NCBI GenBank assembly: GCA_900618425.1
Contig: UZAN01044475.1
Coordinates: 15,973 to 32,237, forward strand
Source: Echinostoma caproni
Taxonomy: Eukaryota; Platyhelminthes; Trematoda; Plagiorchiida; Echinostomatidae
Reading direction: 5' to 3'
Length of the DNA stretch: 16,265 bases
Shown one piece after another: positions 1-10,034 of this stretch. The notes under the pieces were generated by a model. It was not told the origin of the DNA. It made no database searches and saw nothing but the letters and a program-made list of their open reading frames with translations. Position 1 is the stretch's first letter; each line of letters opens with the position of its first letter. The translations under genes and the position numbers were made by a program.

Positions 1-87
1 GTTCGGAGCTTGACTGTTAACTTGCTGGGCCCGCCTCAAACACAACTCGAATTCAGGACGTTTGTCGATACACTGCTGATAGAAGGC
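1..87 (-). CDS. Exon G (partial, 3' cut by window edge): spectrin-repeat protein
   Basis: The minus strand shows a strong acceptor (pyrimidine-rich, ending CCTACAG) at positions 94-88, followed by 29 open codons to the window edge. The peptide begins AFYQQCIDKRPEF and continues with helical, charged sequence typical of the start of a spectrin helix. Phase 0 matches the donor of the upstream exon at 625, so joining the two keeps the frame (…AAVDFE then AFYQQC…). The exon continues beyond base 1, so its end and the protein C-terminus are not visible. The short length is the only reason for doubt. Confidence 0.78.
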
Positions 88-625
88 CTGTAGGACAACG
101 GGGTAGGTGAGGGTAGGGAGTATTCATTTCAATCCAATAAGACAGACGAAAAAGTGAATCTTGATTGTTACGTAAACACATCAAACGTAATGTATATTCA
201 TCAATATCCTCCAGTTTTGAAAGGTTCACCAACTGCAAAGGGGCTCAGATGTGAGTCACAGTTTAATATAGTGTGTGCGTTCGTGTTGTCAGCTGCCAGA
301 TCTTGACACTGTCACGTTTGGGGGTCCAGCAGTTTAAGCAACCATAACTGATGTGTGCTTTGGGTTCTAAGACCCGAGATTCGAATTCTGTCACCACCAC
401 CACCTAATCGGTGTTGTATCACTGATACGCTTTAAATATCATTTAAGCGCGAACCTGGTGGTTCCCGAATTGCAAGATTGACTAAAGGGATATAAATTTT
501 AGCATGATGAATATAACTCAATTTAAAATAAGTTAAACCAAACGGACACAACCATTCCCAAGTAAATGAGAGAGTTCAAACAGAAAAAATGTATCACATC
601 ATACATACAGTGGGGGTTTGCTTAC
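88..625 (-). other. Intron E-G (538 bases) with a repeat relic
   Basis: This intron is bounded by donor GAG|GTAAGC (GT at 625-624 on the minus strand) and acceptor TACAG|GCC (AG at 89-88), both phase 0. It contains the tRNA-derived SINE-like sequence described separately, on the plus strand, and otherwise AT-rich sequence. A cassette exon starting at 232 was considered and rejected. Confidence 0.8.
322..480 (+). repeat. tRNA-derived SINE-like repeat (degenerate)
   Basis: Positions 322-397 resemble a decayed tRNA gene of the Leu/Ser type. An A-box-like segment (GTCCAGCAGTTTAAGCA, 324-340) is followed about 40 bases later by a B-box-like segment (GATTCGAATTC, 378-388), itself preceded by a tRNA-like TTCTAAGACCC stretch. 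The head is followed by CACC repeats and an unrelated body (about 400-480), as expected for a SINE: RNA polymerase III promoter plus tail region. The acceptor stem does not pair well, so this is not a functional tRNA. Target-site duplications were not found and the right boundary is a guess. It lies antisense to the host gene within its intron. Confidence 0.5.
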
Positions 626-3600
626 CTCAAAATCAACAGCTGCCTGTTTTCTTGTCTTTGTGTTCCCGCTCTGTCTTTGCAACAGTTGACGTACGGTGGT
701 TTGTGTTTCTTGTACCCACACAGTCAGCTGATCGATATGATCCAAACACTCATTCCAAACACTCAACAATTCCGTCAGCCCATTGATTTCTTCGGCCTGC
801 GTTTGTTCCAGTCGCGCCATACGGCTCTGCAGTTCCTCCACGTGATCTTGAATCAACACACTGAGCTGAAGGCACGAGTCCATGGTGGATACTGACTGAT
901 CAAGTTCCACATTTTCTTCCGCTAGACGCAAATTTGCAATCAACTGCTCACCGGAATCTGAGGTACGTTTGGCCAGCAAACGTCCACGACCGTGTAATGC
1001 TTCGCCCAAATTCTGGAAAATCACCAATCGACGTTCGGCATCGGCAATATGAGTCACGCGGTAGGTAGTTCGACCGGGGCTATCCAATGTCAGATCAGTG
1101 GAAGCGTTCATGGCTCGTGTTCTTGAGTGCACATTCGAACTGACTAACAGCCCATCCTCACTGACTAAACTGTCCACACGACTTTCTATCTCAACCAGCC
1201 ATGCAGAAAATGCCATGGAGGCAGATTGAAAAGCATGTACTTTATGAATCCGGGCGCACAACTCAGTTCGTGACTCATGCAAGTGATTGACCATTTGCAT
1301 GAAACGATCTTTGATGTTTGCTATATCCACTCGACCACCTGGACCACCCACATCTTCCAGCCGATTGATTTGATGCTCACGAATCATACAATCGGATGCC
1401 ATTTGTGTCAACTTGTCCACCGCTTCTGTGGTTTGTTGCTCGATTAATTCCATGGATTTTTCGAATTCGGTAAACTGTTGCGCAATAGTCACAGCGATAC
1501 TGGTCGGGCTGGCATGTTGAACGATTGCATCGATTTGACTGGACGCACTAGACAACCAGGATAACAATTGCATATGGGCCAGATTGTGACTGCTTGCTTT
1601 CTTGTGCAATTTGTCTGTGCGTTCTTGCACTGATCGGACAGCGTTAGACCAAGTCTCATAATCACTGATCACAAACAAACGAACTTTCGGTTGACTAGTT
1701 GTTGAAACCGCCGTCACGGTTGGAGATGTCACGCCACGAAAGTGTTGCAGCGTTTCTTGTTCCGCACGACGTTGTCCGCGTTGCAAAGCGAGCTCGGCCA
1801 CGAAGCGATCAGTCCAATCGCGACACAGCTGAACCAGGCTGGCCCCGGATTCTAAACGGTTTGAAAGTGTACTCGCACTTTTTCGTATCGTATCTAGATC
1901 GAGAGCCGGTACAGATGTGGCAATTCCATCTCCGGTTTCATCGGAATCATTAGTCACATCTGCGTCAGCACTGGCAGTTTGCGGATTTAACTGTCTAGTA
2001 GTTAGTTTCAGTTGTGTGTCAAGCTCCTCAGCCCATGTTTTGTATGTTTCACAGGCGGCTAGCAGTTGTTCAACCGTTCGACTAGCTGTGTAATTGAGTT
2101 GAGTGCGACGGTCAATCAGGCTGAGCAGGGTTTGATAACGTTGCATAAGTTGTGTCGCTTGAGTCACAGCTAGACTGGTAACCAATGGAGCTCGAGTCTC
2201 CTGTTGCTCCATTGCAGCAGCCTGTTTTGGGGGAAATGAACCACTGGTCACAAGATTTCGAGCACTCACCAGCAACGCTTCCACACTGGCCTGTTTTGAA
2301 ACCAGTTCTACACGAAATTCTTGCCCAAATCGAACTTGGTCGTGCACACGTTCGACCAAACGTCGCACATCGTCCAGTCCGGTCAAATGTACCGTGCTGG
2401 CATAAACTTCCGATCGGATTTCAGCCGCGATCGACTCGGCCAGACTATTCTCTCGCTCGGTCAGCCATTGGGATAACTCATCCACGGTGACAGCCAGCTC
2501 AGACCATCGAGTGATCCACGCTTGTGTCTGTGAGATCAAATCAGTCATACAGTCTAGAGAATGGTGAACCTGTTTTCGAGCCGTGTCTGTCAACTGGTCT
2601 GATGAGAACTTCTCCAACAGATCAATTGTTGTTCCAGATGGATGAACGGCTGACTGGAAGAGTGTTGTCACAATCGTTTGCAACTCGTTCAATTTCCTAT
2701 CACTTTGTTTGCGCATTGTTTCCGTCAGACGTTCTATTTGGGCCAATTTAAGTTGCATCTGTTCCGTGCAACCGGAAAGCCGGTGACCCTTGCGAAGATC
2801 CATTACGGTGGGTCGAGTGCAACGTTCCATACTGGCGACAAGTGCCTGAACCTTTTGCTGTTCCGAGTTCAACCACGTGATCAATTCGGCCCGAGTTTGA
2901 GCAAATTTCTCACACTGTGTGACCAAACGGTTCCATGATACACGTTTTCGTTCTAAACACTGTTCAAAATCGCGTACTTGTTTTGTGAATGTCATTAAAC
3001 GTTCCGGTCCGGAAGCGGATCCATCGGTGACATCCACACTGGCACTAGTTCTGTTCAGACGTGTTCGAGCTAGGTGTTCCGCTTTTGCATGTTGTTGAAT
3101 CACTTGCTCCAGTTGTGGCATTTCAATTTGAAGGAAATGCTCCACTTCCGCGTGCAGCGTATCCCATGTGTGTGATTTGGGAGAAATCCAACCGGACAGA
3201 TAGGCCAGTATTTGATCCAGATCACCCAAAGGCATCAAAATTGATCCGATCAGATTGGAAAAACTCGTCCCGGTGTCCTGTTCCGTGGCATCCAGTTGGA
3301 GAACCAAACCTTGGAACCAACGCTGAGCCCGATCAAATGTAGTATCTAGTTGACTTTGTGAGAGCAACTGTTGCCCTAGTTCAGCTCGTATATGTTGCAG
3401 TCGAGTAGTATGTCGATCCCAACGGGCGTAAAAATGTTCCAAAGCCAATGTTAACGGGCGAACATCAAATGACGATGAACGACCAGAGTCGAAACTCTTT
3501 GCACCGGGTTGTATAACTCGACTGAGCATCAAATTTTGAACAGACTGTTCCACAGCATCCCGAGCCACACGACCTTTTTCACACAAATTGTTCTCTATCT

Positions 3601-6157
3601 GCTCCAATCTATCCAAACATTGAACAATCTCTTCATAATTATCATTCATAGGTTTGCATTTGCCATCCTCATTTGCTGGCGTACCATCCAATTGGGGAGC
3701 GTCATCCGACCAAATCCGATCCACAGCCGATTCGTCTAATGTGATCCAATCTTCCGCCTCACGAAAACAAGTGACGAAATGATCCCATGCCTTATACTCT
3801 TCACCAAGCTGTGTTTGTAGGCGGCGTGAACGAACAGTGAGATTTTCATATTTGGACTTGACACGGACGAGATGTTGATTCAAATGGAAATACACACGAT
3901 TTGTGCCTTCCAGAAGTTGACCAATTATCAACTGCAGTTTATCCAGTGTCGGTTTCAATGCAACCAATTGGGGACTCGCATCTCTTAAACGTGATTCACG
4001 TGATTGGCAAAAATTCATCCACGAATCGATCAAATTCCAATGCACACACGCGTCAGTCACACTGGGTTCGTCTGTGGGACGGTCTACACTTTGAATCTCA
4101 GACAGTTCTCCTTCGAATCGATCCAACTCACTATCAACACGTTCAAACAACTGATCGACTTCGTTCACAGTGTTTTGTTCCACACGTAAACGATCCAAAC
4201 GAGTTTGACAGGTTTTGGCCAACTGTGAAAGTTGTATCAACAGGAACTGTACAGCTCGAGTGGCATCTGTCCTCGGCTCTGCCAAATACGGAAGCTGCAC
4301 AGATTCAAATTTGAATGTATCCAGTTTGGTGGCCGTAATTCTCAACCCGTCAACACGTTCAGCTATTGTGCGCTGACTTTCGGCGGCCGATTGGATCGGT
4401 TGTTTGAACGAGCCGTGTGCAATCAGTTCTTCCAATTGGGCCTTGGTCCCCAATTGTCTGGACCATTGTTCAAGAGCAGTGCTGTCCAGCACACACGAGT
4501 GCTCCGGTTGTGTGCTGCCACGATCTGCATCTGAGTCCACGGTAAACATGGCACCATGAGCAAATTGGTTCTGTAATTGGGCTAGCTCTTTCCAAACTTC
4601 ACCGTAAATACGGGCGAATTCCGAGCACAGATCACTCAGACCACGTGATTCCGCAAACAGAGCCAGTGCTTGTTGTTGAAGTTGATGAAACTGTTCCGTG
4701 GTCTGATCTAGTGATGTGGCTATAGCCGCATCCAGGTTGGAGACCAGCACCGTTTCGTTCAGGGCTTGAATAGCACGAGTCAGTTGTTCGACTTTGGGAT
4801 ATTTGGCATTCACTGTCCGAACGAACTGACGTGCCTGTTCACAGAACGCCTGGGATTCTACCGCACGGGCATTGCATTGCATAGCCAGACTTAGACCAGG
4901 CGAGGATTTAGTGGCCCCGTCCGTGAGCAACACGGAATCCGATTGAGGCTGCAACGGAATCGAATGCTGGAGTTGAGATAAATTGGTTGTCTGCTTGGTA
5001 ATCCACTCGATTAGCATCTCTAATTGGCCGGACAGAGTGGACCATGTGGTTTGTCGTTGAACTAATTCCGTTCGGCACTGTTCGATTGAATGAGACTGGC
5101 GTGTCCAGTCCTGTTGCAATTGGTCCAAGCGTTCGGTCATGGCTCGACGACCGCGTTCGGTCAGGCAAGGAATGAGTGTATGCAGTTTGTTCTGCGCTTC
5201 GGACAACTCGGTACTCAGACGAGCGAGTTCCGAGTTCAGATCATCCAACTGAATCAACGCATCTTCCAGAGTGGTCTCAGCCATATCTGTATCAAGGTCT
5301 GTCAGATGGGCGGTAATTTGTGTTCGAATCTGTTCCACTCGATGAGCGATTAATAGTAGATTGTCTTCGGCCATATGTACTGAGTCATCCCAATTGGTTA
5401 ATTCACTGAGTCGATTTTGCCAAACTGTCGATAGCTCAGCGAGCGTTTTTTGTAGCCGGGCGATGCGTGCATAGATCTCATTCACGCGTACAGTGGAAAG
5501 TGTAAAGGCATCCATCATTTGAACCTGGCTTGCCTCATCAAGATCACCAAGACCGGAAGGGACTTCGTCCGCCACTTTGGGCAATTTTCTCAAGGTCAAA
5601 TGAAGTTGGTTGGCTAATTGGCGCGTTTCGGTTGCCAGCTGATTGGGCGACATAGTCTGATCATCAACATCGTCATCATCATCATCATGATCGTCAACCT
5701 GAGTGATTTCTACCTGAGCGATTGAATCCTGAGAATTTTCTGGAATCAGAGCAAGGCAGCCGGTGACTGATTTGAACACTTCCAATCGATCCACAATATC
5801 CTCCTTCGAATGAATCACACTGTTCGTTTGTGATTTTAGCCAACTTTCTAAACGATTCATCGAGGCCACACATCGATCACGAGTGTATTCAAATAATTGC
5901 CAAGTCTCAATCCCGGTTCCCAATTGGTCCATAACAGTTTGTATTTGATTTTGCGCATCCATCCAACGGGCATGAATTTCGAAACTGTGAAATAGAATAG
6001 CCGCACGAACTTGAGCCAAATTGAACGATTCGGCAATCTCAGAGAGTTTCGTCAATTCTTCCTGCACGGGGATTAGGCCGTGTTGTAGATTATATTCCAC
6101 ACACCGTTTGATTTCGGTCCATTTCACATTTCCTTCTGATGCGATGGAATGCAAGTC
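626..6157 (-). CDS. Exon E: 1844-codon spectrin-repeat rod segment
   Basis: A single open frame of 5532 bases runs from acceptor AATCAG|GAC (AG at 6159-6158) to donor GAG|GTAAGC (at 625), phase 0 at both ends. It encodes about 15-17 divergent spectrin repeats. Trp landmarks of the 'W…W' helix C/A type lie near residues 13, 65, 385, 565, 708-714, 791/804, 913/948, 1074/1095, 1231, 1375, 1448, 1503/1534, 1653 and 1814; examples are VSWNRL followed by LITWLNSE, and ETWSNA followed by LLSWLSS. Residues about 153-167 form an Asp-rich linker (VDDHDDDDDDVDDQ). Ser/Thr/Gly-rich linkers interrupt the helices, for example around 3000-3060 and 1920-1990. No catalytic, CH, plakin, SH3 or transmembrane segment is seen. 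The exon is joined to exon D upstream and exon G downstream. The coding call is very secure; the family (nesprin-like) is inference. Confidence 0.93.
5653..5699 (-). repeat. Coding GAT/GAC microsatellite (poly-Asp tract in exon E)
   Basis: On the plus strand this is a run of CATCGTCATCATCATCATCA-type triplets. Read on the minus strand in the exon frame it gives an acidic run of ten Asp with Val and His interruptions. It lies between two helical segments and probably forms a flexible acidic linker. Triplet repeats in coding sequence often vary in length between individuals, and length change in multiples of three would not shift the frame. Confidence 0.8.
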
Positions 6158-6789
6158 CTGATTGGATAATGATCAAAATGGAATGGAGAGGGAGGGAGAC
6201 ATGTCAGATGACTTGCGACTAAAACTGAACAAAAAATGAATGCCATATGTTCATCAAATGGTGCCCATAGAAATTTATTCACCCTCCAATAAGATTTAAA
6301 TCAATTATAAGTAGAAATGTTCTTGCAAGTCTTGCACATTCTGTTCGGAAAACATGAAATAAACCTGAACACACAATATACTCATTCACTTAATAAATAT
6401 ATATTTATGAAGTGCTCAAACATTAAACACCAGTAATGTCCAATTACTTTATTTACCCGCTCGAATAGTATCCACGACCCGCTGAGTGACTTCGATTAAT
6501 CGTACCGGGTTACGTAACCTGTAATGCAATGAATTGATGTGCATACTTTCCCTAACATGAGCTCTGAAAATCCGGGCAACTGAAAACCGATAGTGCTTTA
6601 GGCGGATCCTACATACAATGTGAATGTGAGGAGAGAACCAAAGCTCGTGATGTCACTCATGATTTCACTCAGGCAGGGTACGGGCATATTCTGTCAACAA
6701 TATTACCGAGAAATACAGTAAGAACATCACGAATTCGATCCCCGAAAGGACATGCGCCTCAGTTAACCTCGGCGGGATTTGTGTACATG

Positions 6790-7030
6790 TTGTGTCGAGG
6801 ATGCGCTGTTCAATGTGGGATAAAGAACTTCACACACGAGAAAAACATATTATGTTCTCGACACAGAATAACTTGTTACAGACCGAAAAGTTTTTCACAA
6901 CACATTTTACTGGCGAGAAATGTGCCCATAGGTGAGAGACGAGCTTCATGCAAAAATCGACATGTGCGTAACAACGGCAGACTTAATCCAAACATACTAC
7001 TGGTACACAGTGAAGTAGTCAGTCGGAAAG
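6790..7030 (+). pseudogene. Possible decayed C2H2 zinc-finger fragment
   Basis: Three short peptides resemble the HTGEKP linker and finger core of C2H2 proteins: HTREK at 6831-6845, KSFSQ at 6886-6900 followed by HFTGEK at 6903-6920, and a finger-tail-like RLNPNILLVHSE ending near 7014. The linker-like sites are 75 and about 97 bases apart, near but not equal to the 84-base period of tandem fingers, and they lie in different frames, so several indels would be needed. Frame-broken and partial, it would be a relict of a processed or transposed copy, antisense to the host gene. The match is weak and could be chance; no function is proposed. Confidence 0.3.
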
Positions 7031-7435
7031 TTATTTTACTTCTCTTGCCTTGTACTTTAAATGATTCGTGAAAACTCAACAACCCACACATTTCCCTCCA
7101 GGAGTTACAACGGATCAGAACAGCATGTAAGTCAGTGTAAAACCGGAGTACGGACGATCGTGTCCAACTTGTTAGTGGGAGTCAGATTGATCTATTTATC
7201 TCTGACTTAGTTACTTAAAACATTCTGAAGGACATTTTACTATCTATCACAATGCAGTTAAATGTTTCCGTGATTTCCCACGGGGTCGAGGAAGTCGGTC
7301 GGTTTGAGTTGTGGGCATTCACGGGGGTAAAGGTTTCATGGGAGATGGTTCAGCTTATGCAATCTGGCCCTTTTGAACGACAGTTTGGCGACGGTCTCTT
7401 GGTTATCCATTGGGATGAATTACAGTGAAGATTAG

Positions 7436-7740
7436 CCAAGCGCCTACGCGTGGCAGCTNCAAAGAACCACAGGACAATCGTTCTGACCAATCAGAAGTCA
7501 TGCGGTCCAAACAGAAGCCGTATGACGTCAAGAATATAAGCACGCGATTAGTGGATCCCTGTATAACCAATAAACTTCCTTTGTACATGTTATTTCATCC
7601 CATTGATTCTTTTTATGAAACGAACTGCTACTTCTGTGGCCCTTTCCCTGCGTCTCGATGACTGGAGATTCCGGCGTACAAGTGCTAGTGCGACTCAGTG
7701 TTTCCGTGGCGTCCGTGATTCGTGATTCCTAATCTGAACC
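7436..7740 (+). repeat. LTR-like repeat, copy 1
   Basis: This block aligns to copy 2 at an almost constant offset of 876-877 bases over most of its length (for example CCAATCAG at 7487 and 8364; GTCCGTGATT at 7711 and 8587). It carries a CCAAT-like box (7487-7494), a TATA-like element (AATATAAGC, 7533-7541) and an AATAAA signal (7569-7574), in the order expected of U3-R-U5 of a retrotransposon LTR. Clear TG/CA ends and target-site duplications were not identified; similarity fades left of about 7436, so the outer limits are approximate. It is in the plus orientation, antisense to the host gene. It holds one ambiguous base (N at 7459). Alternatives are a SINE-like or other dispersed family with internal promoter-like motifs. 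Confidence 0.6.
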
Positions 7741-8306
7741 TACTTTGATCACTACGGTCAGGCAGACCAAAGTTGCCGGGACATTGGGCAAATGCTCGAG
7801 CATCACTGTTTGCGATACCCAACCAGATCACTCAGTGCAAAGAACCAGCGATTACGCTGATCTCAAGATCCCCAACAAGGAAACTTAAAGTGACCGAGGT
7901 TAATTAGTCTTCTGATCAGGTTTCGCATTCTCTCATGTCAAATCTTAGCTGGTTCTCGAACCAGGCCGAGGTCTGGTACTAAGCAGCTGTGAACTAATTT
8001 CAGCCTACTGCAAATTACATAGGTACAGTTGTAGGTTCCTTGTTTTTGTATTCGTAGCATAAACGAACAGATAAAGGAGATTTGAGTAGAAAATAAATCT
8101 AAGGATTCCACTCCGAGTCAATAAATACTCTTATTACGGTCAATCGATAACAAATACATAGGATGTGTAATTCGTCATGACAACCAGAGGTCACATTTTG
8201 AGCATGTATGTGCGTTGGTCCTAGCCAGCGAGATGACGCATACCACGGAGAGGCACGTTACAGTTTTCGGTCAACTGTGATCAATGAAGCTTCCCGGGTG
8301 ACGTCA

Positions 8307-8617
8307 GCAAGGCGCGTACGTGTCACAGCGTCTAGACTACAAACCATAGGCCGATTGTACCAACCAATCAGAAACCGTGCGGCCCAGAGAGAAGCTGAAA
8401 AACGCCAGAAATACTAGCACGCAATTGGCAGAGATTTGGATGACCAATGCATTTGGTTTGTAAATATTATTTTATCCCCCTGATTTATTTCAATAAATGA
8501 GCCACTATTCATATAACCTTTTCCTCACGTATCGGTTCCGTAGGATACTGAGTGCAAGTACCAGTGTGATCCAGTGCTTAGGTTACGTCCGTGATTTCTA
8601 TCCGTGATTAGTATTTC
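8307..8617 (+). repeat. LTR-like repeat, copy 2
   Basis: This is a direct, clearly diverged copy of the block at 7436-7740. The CCAATCAG box is kept (8364-8371). The TATA-like element has decayed to ATACTAGC (8411-8418). The AATAAA of copy 1 corresponds to AATGCA here, while a different AATAAA sits further right at 8492-8497. Divergence by eye is roughly a third of positions with few indels, too high for two LTRs of a recent single insertion. It is either a second family member or a very old element. Confidence 0.6.
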
Positions 8618-9332
8618 GTGATCGGTGCGTACTACTAATACTACCATTACTACAAATTGATGAAAGCGTTGTTCATTTTCGATAAAGATAGATAAGTGAA
8701 GAGTGAAAAGCAAGCGGATTCATCATAGAATCGTAGGACATATTCAGCGATAAAGCTCATGCACAAAAATGTCAGTCTTACGTATTTGTGCGCTCAGGAC
8801 TATTGCTTGTATGAAGAGAGAAAAACGACGTTATACACCCCGAGGAAAGAAGATTGAGTTCAAGTGAGAGGAATGGGTTCGCATTTGAGTACGGTTGCGT
8901 CTGTGTTTGAATTCAACGGAAAGATTGGGAAGTGTTTGGAGAGAATGGGAGGGGACGTACGATGGTGCGTACAACAAACAATGAAGGAACGACAATGACG
9001 ACGCCAAATTGGAGAGAGAGATTTGTACGGACTTACCAATCGTTTCTATTCGTTCACGAGAGATTGTATCAATAAACTAATTTAGAATAGAGCTTGGACA
9101 GTTCATATAAAGTGTAACGATAATAGAAAACTCAGATAGAGATATTCAGTGTGTCACTGGTTTATACCAACAGCTACGAATTGTACGCGGTCCAAAATGC
9201 GTGCAAGTAAGTATCCTTTTTTCGCTTTCTCTCTCTCTCTGCATTCATTCAAGTCAAAAGTCGCTTTAATGAAACCCAAACTGTGATTACCCATAATTGC
9301 AGCATGAAGTTTGCTAGTGAATGACAAACAAT

Positions 9333-9361
9333 ATAATAATAATAGTAATAATAATATATAA
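9333..9361. repeat. (TAA)n-type microsatellite
   Basis: The run of TAATAATAATAG TAATAATAAT units, ending in TATATA, is an imperfect trinucleotide repeat inside intron D-E. No function is implied. Confidence 0.85.
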
Positions 9362-9719
9362 ACTCTATTAGCTTGAATGGAAAGCCTTTCACCAAATCAG
9401 GTCCTCTATGTAGGTGGTAGGTAAATGTGTTCCGATACACTCGCTGGACCAGATTTAAATCTCCGGATCACAACTGTGCATCAAATATGGATTACAAGTA
9501 ATATAGGTAAAAAACAGTTATCACAGTCTCCCATCTATTGGCCGAATATCTCTTACTACTTGATTAGGAAATCTGGGGTTTGCCTGCATCTACACTGTCG
9601 ATTTACTGCAACCACCCATTCAGAGTGGAGGAAAACTATGCACAAAATTATTTGGCAGAATAGAAAGGCGATGATATTTTTGTTTATTCGTCTGTATTTC
9701 AAGTCCTGCCATCACCTAC

Positions 9720-10034
9720 TTTGATCAATTCCAGCCTTGCTTGAAGCATATGTCGATCTCCAGAGAGACTGGTGTAATGTGCCAGACTTTGCTGCAGTTG
9801 TCCAATCCATTCGGTCATTACATGCCACGATTCGGCCAGTTGATGATGCGAGCGAACAGCCTGTTCGAGACGCTGGACAACGTGGTCTGTGCGTTTGACC
9901 AAGGCCGCGTGTTGACTGGTGAGGGAAGCCAAAATGTTGGAATGTGCAGGCAGGGTCGCGTCTGAGACCGGGGCTTCGTCCAGACCGAGAGAATGTACCG
10001 TCCGTTGCAAACAAAACAATCGCTCACCTACCGA
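9720..10034 (-). CDS. Exon D: 105-codon spectrin-repeat exon
   Basis: A 315-base phase-0 exon runs from acceptor ACCTAG|TCG (AG at 10036-10035) to donor AAA|GTAGGT (GT at 9719-9718). A long pyrimidine-rich tract precedes the acceptor. The 105 residues equal one spectrin-repeat unit: SVGERLFCLQR at the start, a polar loop, a helix with QHAALVKRTDHVVQRLEQAV, then the Trp-containing helix ESWHVMTEWIGQLQQSLAHY and a last helix ending LELIK. The acceptor choice is decided by phase: the nearby TAG|GTGAGC seven bases further in would force another frame. The joined junctions read DAQ|SVGE upstream and LIK|DLHS downstream. Confidence 0.83.

Larger units (their letters stand above)
6158..9719 (-). other. 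Intron D-E (3562 bases), largest intron, with repeat relics
   Basis: The donor is AAA|GTAGGT at 9719 and the acceptor AATCAG at 6158, both phase 0. Contents, left to right: about 6180-6780 AT-rich sequence without a recognisable feature; 6790-7030 a possible decayed zinc-finger fragment; 7436-7740 and 8307-8617 a pair of LTR-like repeats; 8700-9230 sequence in which nothing is recognised; a short CT run at 9228-9240; and an ATA/TAA microsatellite at 9333-9361. No second gene with an intact reading frame is present on either strand. Confidence 0.8.

Noticed and set aside
53..232. Candidate exon on the minus strand after a TTTGCAG acceptor at 233-234, starting LVNLSKLEDIDEYTLR
   Set aside because: No donor in phase 0 follows; the best GT (in TTACGTAACA) gives a length not divisible by three. 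Exons E and G join cleanly in phase 0 without it. RNA data could still show a rare cassette exon.
599..625. In-frame extension of exon E to a stop at the left (VSKPPLYV)
   Set aside because: A consensus donor GAG|GTAAGC precedes it and the extension is short and unlike the rest of the rod; it could at most be a retained-intron isoform.
3901..4534. Plus-strand open frames of 100-137 codons opposite exon E
   Set aside because: They are antisense shadows of the long coding exon, with no family resemblance and no independent splice or promoter signals.
8208..8417. Plus-strand 69-codon frame
   Set aside because: It overlaps the LTR-like repeat copy 2 and its surroundings; the translation has no recognisable domain and the homologous stretch in copy 1 is not conserved as a frame.
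9818..10027. Alternative frame of exon D starting at GTGAGCGAT
   Set aside because: It gives Cys/Arg/Pro-rich, non-helical sequence, and its frame does not match the phase 0 donor of exon C or acceptor of exon E.
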